Assembly: GCA_038040485.1 (NCBI GenBank)
Contig: JBBPIE010000024.1
Span: 45,427-109,426, forward strand
Direction of reading: 5' to 3'
DNA: 64,000 nucleotides
Origin: Onstottus_B arcticum
GTDB lineage: Bacteria > Acidobacteriota > Blastocatellia > UBA7656
Shown here: positions 34,085-42,817 of the stretch, piece by piece
Layout: each line of letters starts with the position of its first letter
Numbering within the stretch: position 1 is the first letter of the stretch
Translations under genes and position numbers: made by a program
The notes under the pieces: generated by a model
What the model saw: the letters and a program-made list of their open reading frames with translations, nothing else
Databases searched by the model: none
Told to the model about the DNA's origin: nothing

Positions 34085-34687
34085 TCATAGCTTGGCAAAA
34101 TTAGCCAGCAACCGAAGCCCCGCGTCCTGGCTCTTCTCGGGATGAAACTGAACACCACAGACCGGCCCACGTGCGCAGACAGACGGGTAGCGAATCCCAT
34201 ACTCAGTCAAGGCGAGCACGTCACTCGGGTCGTCTGCTTCGACGCGATAGGAATGAACGAAGTAGAAGTACGTGCCGTCTGCAAGCCCGCCCAAGAGCGG
34301 ATGAGGCTTTGTCTCTTCGATCTGATTCCATCCGATCTGAGGAACGTGCGGACCGTCTTGTCTGAAGCGCACGACGCGGCCGCGCATCAAGCCGAGACCC
34401 TTGTGGACTCCGAACTCGTGACCTTCGTCGAACATCAACTGAAGACCGACACAGAGACCAAGGATCGGTTTGCCGCCCTCGGCGGCTTCGAGCACGAGTT
34501 TATCCAGACCCGACTCGCGAAGCCGCCGCGCGCACTCGCCGAACGCGCCTACGCCAGGAAGCACGAGACGTTCGGCTTCGCGGATGGCGCCTGCTTGACC
34601 AGTGACAATCGCCGGCACGCCTACAGCCTCGAAGGCCTTCTCGACGCTTCGCAGGTTCCCAACTCCATAGTTGATGATTGCGATCAT
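34085..34687 (-). CDS. hisH: Imidazole glycerol phosphate synthase glutaminase subunit
   Basis: The 200-residue class I glutamine amidotransferase supplies ammonia to HisF. It begins MIAIINYGVGNLRSVEKAF. The nucleophile elbow is PILGLCVGLQLMF (Cys near residue 80), and the His/Glu pair is in GVQFHPEKSQ. VHSYRVEADD is also typical. It is 58 bases from hisB. Downstream, in place of hisA, stand a rhodanese remnant and the inserted block. Confidence 0.95.
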   Translation of the reverse strand: MIAIINYGVGNLRSVEKAFEAVGVPAIVTGQAGAIREAERLVLPGVGAFGECARRLRESGLDKLVLEAAEGGKPILGLCVGLQLMFDEGHEFGVHKGLGLMRGRVVRFRQDGPHVPQIGWNQIEETKPHPLLGGLADGTYFYFVHSYRVEADDPSDVLALTEYGIRYPSVCARGPVCGVQFHPEKSQDAGLRLLANFAKL

Positions 34688-34745
34688 GGGGAGTGGCTAG
34701 TGATCAGTGGTCAGAGCGCGTCATAGAGAGATCGCGGCCGAGTGT

Positions 34746-35333
34746 TTACAAGCTGCCTTTTGTTGAGAGCACTCCCTCGATTCGATCCGAGATGCGAGTC
34801 GCGGCGGAAAGGGCTCGGGCAGCCGATTTGAAGACCGCTTCGGTTATGTGGTGCTGATTGGCTCCGTACAGCAGCTCGATGTGAAGGTTGCACCGGACTT
34901 CGCCCGCAAACGACCGCCAGAAGTGCTCGACCAACTCGACGTCCAACTCGCCGACGCGGTCGCGAACTTTCGGGACTCTGTAGACCATGAAAGCCCGGCC
35001 GCTCAGATCGACAACCGTGCGCGCCAGCGTTTCGTCCATCGGCACATAAGCCGCTCCGAATCGGACGATCCCCTTTTTGTCTCCGAGTGCCTCCGCGAAA
35101 GCCTGACCGATGGTCAGTGCGATGTCTTCGACCGAGTGATGCGCGTCAATGTGAAGATCACCCGAGCAAGCGACTTCGAGATCGAACAGGCCATGGCGCG
35201 CGAACAGCTCGAGCATGTGGTCGAGGAATCCGATGCCGGTAGCGATCTTCGACTCGCCGCGGCCATCGAGGTCGATCTTGACCTGCACGTCGGTCTCGCG
35301 CGTTGTCCTTCGTTTGTTTGCAGCTCGTGGCAT
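34746..35333 (-). CDS. hisB: Imidazoleglycerol-phosphate dehydratase
   Basis: The 195-residue monofunctional dehydratase converts IGP to imidazole-acetol phosphate. It shows GIGFLDHMLELFARHG, DLHIDAHHSVEDIALTIGQA, RFGAAYVPMDETLARTVVDL, ELVEHFWRSFA and ELLYGANQHHITEAVFKSAA, with the paired His motifs that bind manganese. ATG 35333 is preferred over TTG 35342; it gives the family's usual length of 195. No phosphatase domain is fused. Confidence 0.95.
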   Translation of the reverse strand: MPRAANKRRTTRETDVQVKIDLDGRGESKIATGIGFLDHMLELFARHGLFDLEVACSGDLHIDAHHSVEDIALTIGQAFAEALGDKKGIVRFGAAYVPMDETLARTVVDLSGRAFMVYRVPKVRDRVGELDVELVEHFWRSFAGEVRCNLHIELLYGANQHHITEAVFKSAARALSAATRISDRIEGVLSTKGSL

Positions 35334-35354
35334 CAGATTCAATAGTCGTTCTAC

Positions 35355-35804
35355 TTAAACCTTGCTGACAGGCTGGTCCGGGTGCGCCGGATTAGGAACG
35401 AGCCTGCGAGTTTTGCAGTCAACCAAAAGATCGAGCTTTTCGAGCACGGTCTGCCCGATGATCACTTCGTCGCCCAGGACCAGGGCTTCATCAAACGTGC
35501 GCCTGCCATCGATTTTGATGTCTATCGCCTCGGTCAGACCAACGACTTCGTTGCGACCGTCGGCGTATTCAACCGCCTGATTCTCCACGATCGCAAGACC
35601 AAGCTGCTGCACCACGTGAGACGGCAGGACTGTACGCACCGCCCCAGTGTCCACGAGCGCGTCTGCTTTGTATGAATGTACTTCCTCTTGCGACAGCGTC
35701 CCTCTGCGCACCAGAGCCTGGTCGGTCGCGTTAGTCAGCGTGACCGCGGTTCGTACTTCGCCCATTTCTTCTCTCGCTATCTCAGGTTTTTCTAATGTCT
35801 GCAC
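35355..35804 (-). CDS. Retropepsin-like (clan AA) aspartic protease
   Basis: The 149-residue protein has a single catalytic DTGA motif (ADALVDTGAVRTVLPS, Asp near residue 53) and the second conserved part GDEVIIGQTVLEKLDLLVD. It would act as a homodimer, as in retroviral-type proteases. There is no signal peptide or anchor. It starts at GTG 35804, which overlaps hisC by 23 bases and is preceded by AAGGAGGTGA, a full match to the anti-Shine-Dalgarno sequence. It sits between hisC and hisB in the his operon. No histidine-related role is known. Confidence 0.75.
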   Translation of the reverse strand: MQTLEKPEIAREEMGEVRTAVTLTNATDQALVRRGTLSQEEVHSYKADALVDTGAVRTVLPSHVVQQLGLAIVENQAVEYADGRNEVVGLTEAIDIKIDGRRTFDEALVLGDEVIIGQTVLEKLDLLVDCKTRRLVPNPAHPDQPVSKV

Positions 35805-36864
35805 GCTCTATCACCTCCTTGAGCGCCCCCACGAATCGGTCGTTTTCTTCTGGCGAGCCGACGGACACCCGAAAATACTCACCAAGCATCGGGTAGCGAC
35901 TCACGTCGCGCACCAGTATATCGCGAGCGAGCAACTCTTTGAATAGAGTTTGAGGCGCGACGGCGGTCTTCGCGATCATGAAGTTCGCGGACGACGGCAC
36001 CGGATTGACCTCCGAGATCCCGCGCATCGAGTTCAGCAGCCGTTCGCGCTCGCTAATGATCAGATCGATCCGCGGCTTGAGCAGATCGTATCGCTCGCAC
36101 GCGACTTCGGCGGTGGTCGCGGAAAAGAAATTCAAGTTGTAAGGCAGCGTCGCCTTGCGAATCTCGCGGCGAAGCTCGGGCGACGCGAGCAAGTAACCCA
36201 CTCGAAGCCCAGCCATCGCCATCGCTTTGGAGAACGTCCTGAGCACGATCAGCTTCGGCAGCTCAGCAAGCAGCGGCACAGCCGAGTGCCGCGAGAACTC
36301 GTGATAAGCCTCATCCACTACGACCAAACCGTGAAAGTCCCGCGCGATTCGAGTCACGTCTTCATCAGCCGCCTGGCAGCCGGTCGGGTTGTTAGGCGAG
36401 CAGAGGATGATCACGTCTGCGCGATCCCTCACAGCGAGAATCGCTTCGATGTCGAATTGAAACTGCGGGTTGAGAGGGACGCTCACGACTTCGCCCCCGA
36501 GGACGGTGACGACTTGCCGGTAGAGCGTGAAGGTCGGCTCGCAGATGACAACGCGAGTGCCGGCGGCGACGGTCACCATCAGCGTGGCTTGAATCAGCTC
36601 GTTCGAACCGTTGCCCGCAAGAGTGCCCTCAGGCTTCCAGCCGGCGAATGCTGCGAGTCGTTCGATCAAACTGGCGGGGTCGAAGTCCGGATATCGTGAC
36701 CACGCGCGATTCGCAAGGCGGCGCTCGACTTCCTGTTTGATTTCGTCGGGCATGTCGAACGGGTTCTCGTTCTGGTTGAGCTTGATTGAGGCTCGATAGG
36801 GCGCGAGCGTGTAGGCACTGATCGCGCGAACCGCGGGTTTGATTTTGTCGAGAGGATTAGTCAT
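35782..36864 (-). CDS. hisC: Histidinol-phosphate aminotransferase
   Basis: A 360-residue PLP-dependent class I/II aminotransferase converting imidazole-acetol phosphate to histidinol phosphate. Seen: IKLNQNENPFDMPDEI, GNGSNELIQ, CSPNNPTG, VVDEAYHEFSR and the PLP lysine in LRTFSKAMAMAGLRVGY. The terminal Arg region is YFRVSVGSPEEN. The last codons contain the ribosome site of the aspartic protease gene, so the two are coupled. Confidence 0.94.
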   Translation of the reverse strand: MTNPLDKIKPAVRAISAYTLAPYRASIKLNQNENPFDMPDEIKQEVERRLANRAWSRYPDFDPASLIERLAAFAGWKPEGTLAGNGSNELIQATLMVTVAAGTRVVICEPTFTLYRQVVTVLGGEVVSVPLNPQFQFDIEAILAVRDRADVIILCSPNNPTGCQAADEDVTRIARDFHGLVVVDEAYHEFSRHSAVPLLAELPKLIVLRTFSKAMAMAGLRVGYLLASPELRREIRKATLPYNLNFFSATTAEVACERYDLLKPRIDLIISERERLLNSMRGISEVNPVPSSANFMIAKTAVAPQTLFKELLARDILVRDVSRYPMLGEYFRVSVGSPEENDRFVGALKEVIERADIRKT

Positions 36865-36870
36865 TGGTAT

Positions 36871-37003
36871 TGCGAGGTAGCATAGACTTTAGTCTGTGTC
36901 CGGTGGGCGAGAGATCGAATCTCCAGTTCCTCGAACTATGTGTCAGCGCGTGAAACACAGACTGAAGTCTATGCTACTCCGTGAACACAGACTAAAGTCT
37001 ATG
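36871..37003. repeat. Palindromic intergenic repeats between hisD and hisC
   Basis: TAGCATAGACTTTAGTCTGT (about 36874-36893) occurs inverted twice, as ACAGACTGAAGTCTATGCTA and ACAGACTAAAGTCTATGCTA, in 36955-37003. A large hairpin between hisD and hisC is possible. It belongs to the dispersed elements of this genome. Confidence 0.7.
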
Positions 37004-38287
37004 CTACTTTCGAATCAGAATGGCTCGCCTATGGGCCGTCAGTCCTTCGGCATCAGCCATCGCCGAGATTGCGTCCGCATTCTTCTCCAAAGCCTCGCGC
37101 GTGTAGCGAATCACGGATTGCCGTTTCAAGAAATCGTGGACACCGAGGGCCGATGAAAACCGCGACGTCCCGAGCGTCGGCAGAACGTGATTCGGTCCGG
37201 CAAGATAATCCCCGACCGGCTCCGAGGACCACTCGCCGAAGAAGATCGCGCCGGCGTTCTGGATCAGCTCTGCGGCGCCTTCGTCGTCAAACGTCATAAG
37301 CTCGAGATGCTCGGGCGCTATCAGGTTCGCCAGGTCGCAAGCCGCCTCAATCGAGTCGACTACAAAGGCCGCGCCGTAGGAATCAATCGAAGCGCGAGCG
37401 ATCTCTCGGCGCTCGAGAGTCGCGATTTGAATCTCGACTTCGCGCGAGACCTCGTGTGCGAGGTCGACGCTTGTCGTGATTAGAATGGATGAAGCTTCAG
37501 GGTCGTGCTCGGCTTGGGCAAGCAGATCGGCGGCGACGAACCGCGGCTTGGCTGCATCGTCGGCGATGATGACAACCTCGGTTGGACCCGCGATCGAGTC
37601 GATTCCAACCGAGCCGTACACGAGTTTCTTCGCGATCGCGACGTAGATGTTTCCCGGCCCTACGATCTTGTCCACGCGCGGGATCGACTCGGTCCCGTAT
37701 GCGAAGGCCGCAATTGCCTGCGCGCCTCCGACTCGATAGACCTCCTCGATGCCCAGGTCCTGGATGACTGCCGCGACCACCGGAGTTCGTTCGAGAGTGC
37801 CGGGCGGGGTTGCGATCGCGAGCCGAGGCACGCCCGCGACTCGAGCGGGCACTGCGTTCATCAGCACCGTGGACGGATAAGCCGCGCGGCCGCCGGGCAC
37901 ATACAATCCTGCCGACGCGACGGGCAGAATTCGCTGTCCGACGATGGCGCCGGCGTCGGTCTTTGTCTGCCAGCCGCACACGCGCTCGTGTTCGTGAAAC
38001 CCACGGACATTCTGGATCGCAAGCCGGAACGCTTCGACGACGCGCGGATCTGCTCGCGCGGCGGATTCTCTTATGAACTCCGGATCGACTCGAAGTTGAT
38101 CGGGCGCGAGCACTACGTTGTCGAACTGTTTGGTGAAACGAAGAAGCGCCGCGTCGCCCTCCGAGCGCACGGCGTCGACTATCGCGGCAACACGCGCGAC
38201 AAACTCGGGGTTCATTCGCAGCGCCCGCGAGCGTATGCGATCGACCACTGGGCTTGCTTCGCCGGGTTTGTAGCTTGTTATCTCCAT
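37004..38287 (-). CDS. hisD: Histidinol dehydrogenase
   Basis: The 427-residue zinc enzyme carries out the last two oxidations from histidinol to histidine. It has YVPGGRAAYPSTVLMNAVPA, VYRVGGAQAIAAFAYGT, VDKIVGPGNIYVAIAKK, DSIAGPTEVVIIAD and LLAQAEHDPEASSIL, with the zinc and base residues in the family pattern (AQAEHD, LAGPNHVLPT). It lies between hisG and hisC, with dispersed repeats on both sides. Confidence 0.95.
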   Translation of the reverse strand: MEITSYKPGEASPVVDRIRSRALRMNPEFVARVAAIVDAVRSEGDAALLRFTKQFDNVVLAPDQLRVDPEFIRESAARADPRVVEAFRLAIQNVRGFHEHERVCGWQTKTDAGAIVGQRILPVASAGLYVPGGRAAYPSTVLMNAVPARVAGVPRLAIATPPGTLERTPVVAAVIQDLGIEEVYRVGGAQAIAAFAYGTESIPRVDKIVGPGNIYVAIAKKLVYGSVGIDSIAGPTEVVIIADDAAKPRFVAADLLAQAEHDPEASSILITTSVDLAHEVSREVEIQIATLERREIARASIDSYGAAFVVDSIEAACDLANLIAPEHLELMTFDDEGAAELIQNAGAIFFGEWSSEPVGDYLAGPNHVLPTLGTSRFSSALGVHDFLKRQSVIRYTREALEKNADAISAMADAEGLTAHRRAILIRK

Positions 38288-38339
38288 CGGAAACTAAGCC
38301 TCAGATGAACACCGATGCTTCAAGGCTGAGGGGAAAGCA

Positions 38340-38392
38340 GCACCTGGCTGTAGGCCGCTATCCGTGTTTATCTGTGTTCATCTGTGGTTGAT
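38340..38392. repeat. Repeat of the ATCTGTGTTC type at the hisG 3' end
   Basis: TATCCGTGTTTATCTGTGTT continues into CATCTGTGGTT. The hisG stop codon and last codons (PQMNTDKHG) are encoded by it. Confidence 0.6.
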
Positions 38393-39023
38393 CGATTGCC
38401 CCCTTCAAGGTCTCGATCAAACTGGCTACAGCAGCCCGTTTCAGGTGATAGCTGGCGCGGTTGACGATCAATCGCGCTGTCGATTCCGCTATCGTGTCGA
38501 GCACAACCAGTCCATTTTCACGAAGCGTGCGGCCCGTCTCAACCAGATCAACTATGTGTTCCGAGAGCCCGAGCGCCGGCGCCAACTCGACCGAACCTGA
38601 AAGCTCGATCAATTCCACGGGTACGCCTCGGCGTTGAAAATAGTCTGCCGTCGCGCGCGGGTACTTGGTCGCGACGCGAGCCGTCGCCAGCGGGTTGTAG
38701 CCTCGCTCGACGGACTCTGCCTTGCCGGCGACGACCAGTGTGCACCTTCCGAAGCCGAGATCGAGCGGCACGTGCACGTCTGCCGCTGACTCCATCAACA
38801 CGTCGCGCCCGCATACGCCCGCGTCCGCCACGCCGTACTCGACGTAGACCGGCACGTCGCCCGGCTTAACAAGAATGAAACTGTAGCGGTGCGATTCGTC
38901 TTCGATCATCAGCCGGCGAGAAGACGCGGCGGCTTCGGGCACGAGGACACCCGCGCGGCGAAACAGCTCAAACGCCCCGTCCTGCAAGCGGCCCTTGGCG
39001 ATGGCGATGGTGAGAACAGTCAT
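38358..39023 (-). CDS. hisG: ATP phosphoribosyltransferase catalytic subunit (short form)
   Basis: The 221-residue short-form HisG starts histidine synthesis by joining ATP and PRPP. It shows LTIAIAKGRLQDGAFELF, VEYGVADAGVCGRDVLME, and the PRPP-loop region ELSGSVELAPALGLSEHIVDLVETGRTL. It lacks the C-terminal regulatory domain of long HisG and needs HisZ, encoded just upstream. ATG 39023 fits the family; a longer frame would translate a TTTTGGATTTTG-type repeat. Its last ten residues also derive from a repeat. Confidence 0.94.
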   Translation of the reverse strand: MTVLTIAIAKGRLQDGAFELFRRAGVLVPEAAASSRRLMIEDESHRYSFILVKPGDVPVYVEYGVADAGVCGRDVLMESAADVHVPLDLGFGRCTLVVAGKAESVERGYNPLATARVATKYPRATADYFQRRGVPVELIELSGSVELAPALGLSEHIVDLVETGRTLRENGLVVLDTIAESTARLIVNRASYHLKRAAVASLIETLKGAIDQPQMNTDKHG

Positions 39024-39146
39024 TTGATTTTGGATTTTGAATTTTGGATTTTGGATTGAGGAGGGTTGGGTAGGCGTTGCGAGCCATTGCTTGGGTCGCG
39101 CATCGCGGGCGCACAATCCAAAATCCAAAATCTAAAATCCAAAATC
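39024..39146. repeat. Inverted TTTTGGATTT repeats between hisZ and hisG
   Basis: The sequence after the hisG start reads TTTTGGATTTTGAATTTTGG on the plus strand (about 39027-39057). An inverted run of CCAAAATC units occupies 39117-39146, reaching the hisZ stop. The region in between has no coding character. Confidence 0.65.
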
Positions 39147-40245
39147 AAGAGATCTCAATCTTCTTTCCTTCGACGCGCAATCGGTTTGCTTCTTTGAAAG
39201 CGGCCACGATGTCGCCCACCGGCCCGAGCCTCACCGCTTTGGCTGATTGGACGGCTATCTCGTGGAGCTTCGGCGCGAGAAGTTGCGCGAGCCAGTCCAG
39301 GCAAAGCGAAAAGCCAACCGCCGGCTCCGCCAAACCAAAATTCTCAAGGAGCCGATCATACCGGCCGCCTCGGCCGAGCGCCGTCCCGAGGCCCGGCGCA
39401 TAAATCTTGAATGTCAGCCCCGTATAGTAGTCGAGCCCGCCAACGTCTCCCAGGTCTATGTCGATAGGAGCCGCAATACCGAGTGCGTCGGCAATCCCGA
39501 AGACGCGCTCGATGTCATCCAACGCCGCTCGAGACTTGTCGTTCGACACCAGCGCGCGGGCCTGCGCGATGATCTCGCGTTTGCCGGCCATCGACGCGAG
39601 CCGCAAGAACGCGTCCCTCGTCGCTTCGTCAGCGTGTGCTTCCAGCAAAGACTTGATTCGCTCGGTGTCTTTCCTGTCGACTGCGTCTCGGAGACTTCGC
39701 TGCGCGTTCTCATCGAGCGCCAGTTGCTCGGAAATGCCGTTGAAGAAGTCGGCGTGCCCGAGCGTGATCGTGAAGTCGTCGATTCCGAGTTGCCGCAGAG
39801 CTTCGATTGCGATCACCAGCACTTCGGTGTCTGCTTCAAGGCGATCCGAGCCGATGTGCTCGAGGCCGATCTGATGGAACTCGTACTGGCGGCCACCGCG
39901 CGGCTCGTCCCACCTGAAGACTTCGCCGGAATACGAGAGCCGGATCGGGCGCGGGCGATTGTGAAAGCGGGTCGCAACCGTGCGGGCAACAAGCGAAGTC
40001 ATCTCAGGCCGCAATGCCAGCAGCTTTCCGTCGCGTCCGGTGAATCGATAAGTCATCTCGGCCTGTTCTTTGCCCATCCCGAGCGCGAACAGATCGGCGT
40101 AGTCAAAGATCGGAAGTATGATCTCCGAGTAAGACCATCCCTCGAAGACGCTCATAACCCGGCGCTCGATCCACCGGCGCGCGCGGACTTCATCATCGAA
40201 GATGTACTGTACGCCTGACGGTATTCTTGAAAGCGATGAAGACAT
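39145..40245 (-). CDS. hisZ: ATP phosphoribosyltransferase regulatory subunit
   Basis: A 366-residue catalytic-dead histidyl-tRNA-synthetase paralogue that forms the allosteric complex with short HisG. Class II synthetase motifs are visible: GWSYSEIILPIFDYADLF, FTGRDGKLLALRPEMTSLVA, VFRWDEPRGGRQYEFHQIGLEHIG and LGDVGGLDYYTGLTFKIYAPG. There is no anticodon-binding domain. It is the first gene of the operon. The last residues (EGKKIEIS) run into a dispersed repeat. Confidence 0.93.
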   Translation of the reverse strand: MSSSLSRIPSGVQYIFDDEVRARRWIERRVMSVFEGWSYSEIILPIFDYADLFALGMGKEQAEMTYRFTGRDGKLLALRPEMTSLVARTVATRFHNRPRPIRLSYSGEVFRWDEPRGGRQYEFHQIGLEHIGSDRLEADTEVLVIAIEALRQLGIDDFTITLGHADFFNGISEQLALDENAQRSLRDAVDRKDTERIKSLLEAHADEATRDAFLRLASMAGKREIIAQARALVSNDKSRAALDDIERVFGIADALGIAAPIDIDLGDVGGLDYYTGLTFKIYAPGLGTALGRGGRYDRLLENFGLAEPAVGFSLCLDWLAQLLAPKLHEIAVQSAKAVRLGPVGDIVAAFKEANRLRVEGKKIEIS

Positions 40246-40348
40246 GCGAGAACGAACCTAGCACAGCAGAGGCGAGGCGGTGAAGGCGAAGGGGCGGGGG
40301 ACGAAGGGGAGAAGGGTCGAGTGGGGGAATTGGGGAAAGAAAAGGCTG

Positions 40349-40960
40349 CTAGTCCTTCGTGTACAAGCGAACGGATGATGTGTCTTGGAGTGACTCGAGA
40401 AGCTCGCGACAGGTTTTCTTGAGCGTTGGGTGCACCAGGTCGGGGGCGATTTCGCATAACGGCTCGAGCACGAAGCGGCGCTCGTGCATGCGTGGGTGAG
40501 GCACAAAGATGTCGGTTGAATCTATGTACGGCCACTCTTCGTCGTCTTTCGAGTGAGCAACGGTCAAGGCACCAAACAGGAGGAGATCGATGTCGATCGG
40601 TCTCGGCCCGTTGGCGACGGTGCGCTCACGCCCCATCGCGCGCTCGATGTTGAGAAGTTCGGAAAGCAGAGCCCCGGCTCCAATAGTGGCTGTCACTTCG
40701 GGATCACCGGTGATGGGTCCGCATTCCGAGGTCAGTCCAGCAAAAAGCTTCACCTCGATCACCTGATTCAGAAACCATCGCTGATCCGTGAAGCCGACGG
40801 GTTCGGTCTCGTAGATCGAAGATTCGCGCGCGATCTCAATTCCCAGCTTCTCAATTCGCGCTTTTGCTTCGCGCAGGTTGGCCTCGCGATCTCCGACGTT
40901 TGAGCCGAGGCCCAGATAGATCGCGATCTCGGCTTCGTTTGAGTGCGCGCTATTTGTCAT
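40349..40960 (-). CDS. folK: 2-amino-4-hydroxy-6-hydroxymethyldihydropteridine diphosphokinase
   Basis: The 203-residue enzyme transfers pyrophosphate to hydroxymethyldihydropterin in folate synthesis. Seen: IYLGLGSNVGDREANL, VGFTDQRWFLNQVIEV and GPRPIDIDLLLFG with the metal-binding Asp pair, then PHPRMHERRFVLEPL. An insertion of about 18 residues (around LTSECGPITGDPEVTAT) makes it longer than E. coli FolK (159). It is divergent from the methyltransferase gene and probably follows its own promoter. Confidence 0.93.
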   Translation of the reverse strand: MTNSAHSNEAEIAIYLGLGSNVGDREANLREAKARIEKLGIEIARESSIYETEPVGFTDQRWFLNQVIEVKLFAGLTSECGPITGDPEVTATIGAGALLSELLNIERAMGRERTVANGPRPIDIDLLLFGALTVAHSKDDEEWPYIDSTDIFVPHPRMHERRFVLEPLCEIAPDLVHPTLKKTCRELLESLQDTSSVRLYTKD

Positions 40961-40991
40961 TGCTCAGCGCTTATCATAGAGTCACTGATCG

Positions 40992-42155
40992 ATGACGACA
41001 ACGGTCACCATAACAAAGCGAGGCGCCGAACGCGCGCGCGCGCGGCACTGCTGGATCTATCGCAGCGACGTGTCCAATGCGAAGTTCGCGCAGCCTGGTG
41101 AGGTCGTCCGAGTCGTCGACCCGGCCGGACGCGTCATTGGGCACGCGCTTCACAGCTCGCAATCGCAGATAACACTGCGGTTTGTTTCATTCGAAGATCA
41201 CGAAATCAATCGGGAGTTCTGGCGCGGGCGTCTGTTGTCGGCTGAGAAGCTGAGGAAACAAGTCGTGCGGGACACGACGGCGTATCGACTGGTCTATGGT
41301 GAAAGCGACTTGCTGCCGTCGCTGATCGTCGACCGCTTCAACGACTGTTTCGTGATACAGACGTTGTCGCAGGGAATGGACGCGTTGAAGCAGACGTGGA
41401 TTGAACTGTTGGTTGAGCTTTACGAGCCGCGCGCGATCATCGAGCGCAACGAAGCGCGAGTGCGTGACCTTGAAGGTTTGCCGCGAACAAGCGGGGTCGT
41501 CTACGGCGCTGACCCGGGCGAGATTGTGATCGAAGAGAACGGAGTCCGGTTCGCTGTGAACTTGATCGAAGGACAGAAGACCGGCGCGTTTCTCGACCAA
41601 CGCGAGAATCGGGTCGCGGCTGCGAGCTATGGGCGCGGGCGCGCGCTCGACTGCTTCACGTTTCAGGGCGGGTTCGCGTTTCATCTGGCGCGTGCGGCTG
41701 ACCAGGTGATCGGGGTTGATGTTTCGGGGACGGCGATAGCTCAAGCAAAGCGCAACGCCGAGTTGAACGGGGCTTCAAACGCCGAGTTCCTGGAGGCGAA
41801 CGTGTTCGATCTGCTTCGCGAACTGGAAGAGAAGAACGAACGATTCGACGTGATCAACCTCGATCCGCCGGCCTTTGCAAAGAATCGCGCTGCGGTCGAT
41901 GCGGCGAAGCGAGGCTACAAGGAAATCAACCTTCGCGCGATTCGGATGCTGACTGAAGGCGGAACGCTCATCACCTCGACATGCTCATATCACATGAGCG
42001 AGGACTCTTTTTTGAATGTGATTGCAGACGCGGCAGCCGACGCGCGCCGTTCTGTTCAGATCATCGAGAAGCGGACGCAGTCGCGCGATCATCCGGTGTT
42101 GATCTCGATGCCGGAGACTCACTATCTGAAATGCGTGATCTTGCGAGTACAGTGA
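40992..42155 (+). CDS. Class I SAM-dependent rRNA methyltransferase (RlmI-like)
   Basis: The 387-residue protein has an N-terminal PUA-like domain (TITKRGAERARARHCWIYRS), then the RlmI/RlmK-type methyltransferase. It has LPSLIVDRFNDCFVIQTLS, GQKTGAFLDQRENR, the SAM motif ALDCFTFQGGFAFHLA, INLDPPAFAKN (the base-binding DPP motif) and TCSYHMSED with the catalytic Cys. The family makes m5C in 23S rRNA; the exact site is not readable. It is 31 bases from the divergent folK start. Confidence 0.88.
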   Translation: MTTTVTITKRGAERARARHCWIYRSDVSNAKFAQPGEVVRVVDPAGRVIGHALHSSQSQITLRFVSFEDHEINREFWRGRLLSAEKLRKQVVRDTTAYRLVYGESDLLPSLIVDRFNDCFVIQTLSQGMDALKQTWIELLVELYEPRAIIERNEARVRDLEGLPRTSGVVYGADPGEIVIEENGVRFAVNLIEGQKTGAFLDQRENRVAAASYGRGRALDCFTFQGGFAFHLARAADQVIGVDVSGTAIAQAKRNAELNGASNAEFLEANVFDLLRELEEKNERFDVINLDPPAFAKNRAAVDAAKRGYKEINLRAIRMLTEGGTLITSTCSYHMSEDSFLNVIADAAADARRSVQIIEKRTQSRDHPVLISMPETHYLKCVILRVQ

Positions 42156-42177
42156 GGGGTGATGGGTGAAGCCATCG

Positions 42178-42262
42178 TGTATGGGCGGCCCTCCGGCCGC
42201 CCCTGTCTCGCGAGCCGGTCATTCAGGCAAAAGAGGGGCGGCCACGGAGGGCCGCCCATACA
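42178..42262. repeat. Long GC-rich inverted repeat after the methyltransferase gene
   Basis: Left arm 42178-42204 (TGTATGGGCGGCCCTCCGGC...) is repeated inverted at 42234-42262 (...GGAGGGCCGCCCATACA) with a spacer of 29 bases. There is no T-run after it and no obvious target duplication. The rest of 42156-42395 holds only the ribosome site of the next gene. Confidence 0.75.
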
Positions 42263-42395
42263 GGAGCGCTTGTTAGCTAGAGCGCGTGAGGTGGTTGTGG
42301 AATCGTTGCCGTGATTCCCGTTGACAAGAAATCCACGTGAGGCCAGAATAAACCTCAGCAATCGTGGGTTGTAACCATCTTGTGAGGGAAGCCAA

Positions 42396-42752
42396 ATGAG
42401 CGAAGAATTGACCGAGACGTTACCGCCCAATGACGAGGATAGAACCACGCAGCCTTCGATAACGGCCGTGTTCGAGCTTATTCAGAACGTAAAGCAAGTG
42501 GTCGACAGTACCGCCGTTCGCCAGAACGACCTTGAGCTGCAGATCCAGAACGTGAAGCTGGAGATTCAGAGCGTAAAGCAAGTGGTGGATAGTATCGCCG
42601 CTCGCCAAGACGCCATTGAGTTACAGATAAAGAACGGTCTTACTATGGTCGGACATAAGATCGATATCCTGAATCGTGCCAGGCTCCAGACAGAAGCAGA
42701 TAACTCTGGTCTGCTTCAGCGCGTTGAAGAGCTGGAATCCAAGGCTTCCTAG
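42396..42752 (+). CDS. Short coiled-coil protein, paralogue of the 47445 gene
   Basis: The 118-residue protein is a predicted coiled coil with an internal repeat (IQNVKQVVDSTAVRQNDLEL, IQSVKQVVDSIAARQDAIEL). It starts MSEELTETL and ends RVEELESKAS. It has no signal peptide or enzyme motif. A second copy-like gene in this window (47445) shares start and end. GAGGGA precedes the ATG. Function unknown; no partner is evident. Confidence 0.6.
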   Translation: MSEELTETLPPNDEDRTTQPSITAVFELIQNVKQVVDSTAVRQNDLELQIQNVKLEIQSVKQVVDSIAARQDAIELQIKNGLTMVGHKIDILNRARLQTEADNSGLLQRVEELESKAS

Positions 42753-42789
42753 CGACTTCCCGTCTTTTCCGCCGTTACATTGAAAGCAC

Positions 42790-42817
42790 AAGGTTACCGC
42801 ACAGTCGCGGTAACCTT
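42790..42817. terminator. Palindrome spanning the propeller stop codon
   Basis: AAGGTTACCGC (42790-42800) and GCGGTAACCTT (42807-42817) form a perfect 11-bp stem between convergent genes. It has no T-run, so a terminator role is only a guess. Confidence 0.35.

Noticed and set aside
38358..39128. 35-residue N-terminal extension of HisG
   Set aside because: The extra residues are the translation of a TTTTGGATTT repeat; the family start is at 39023.
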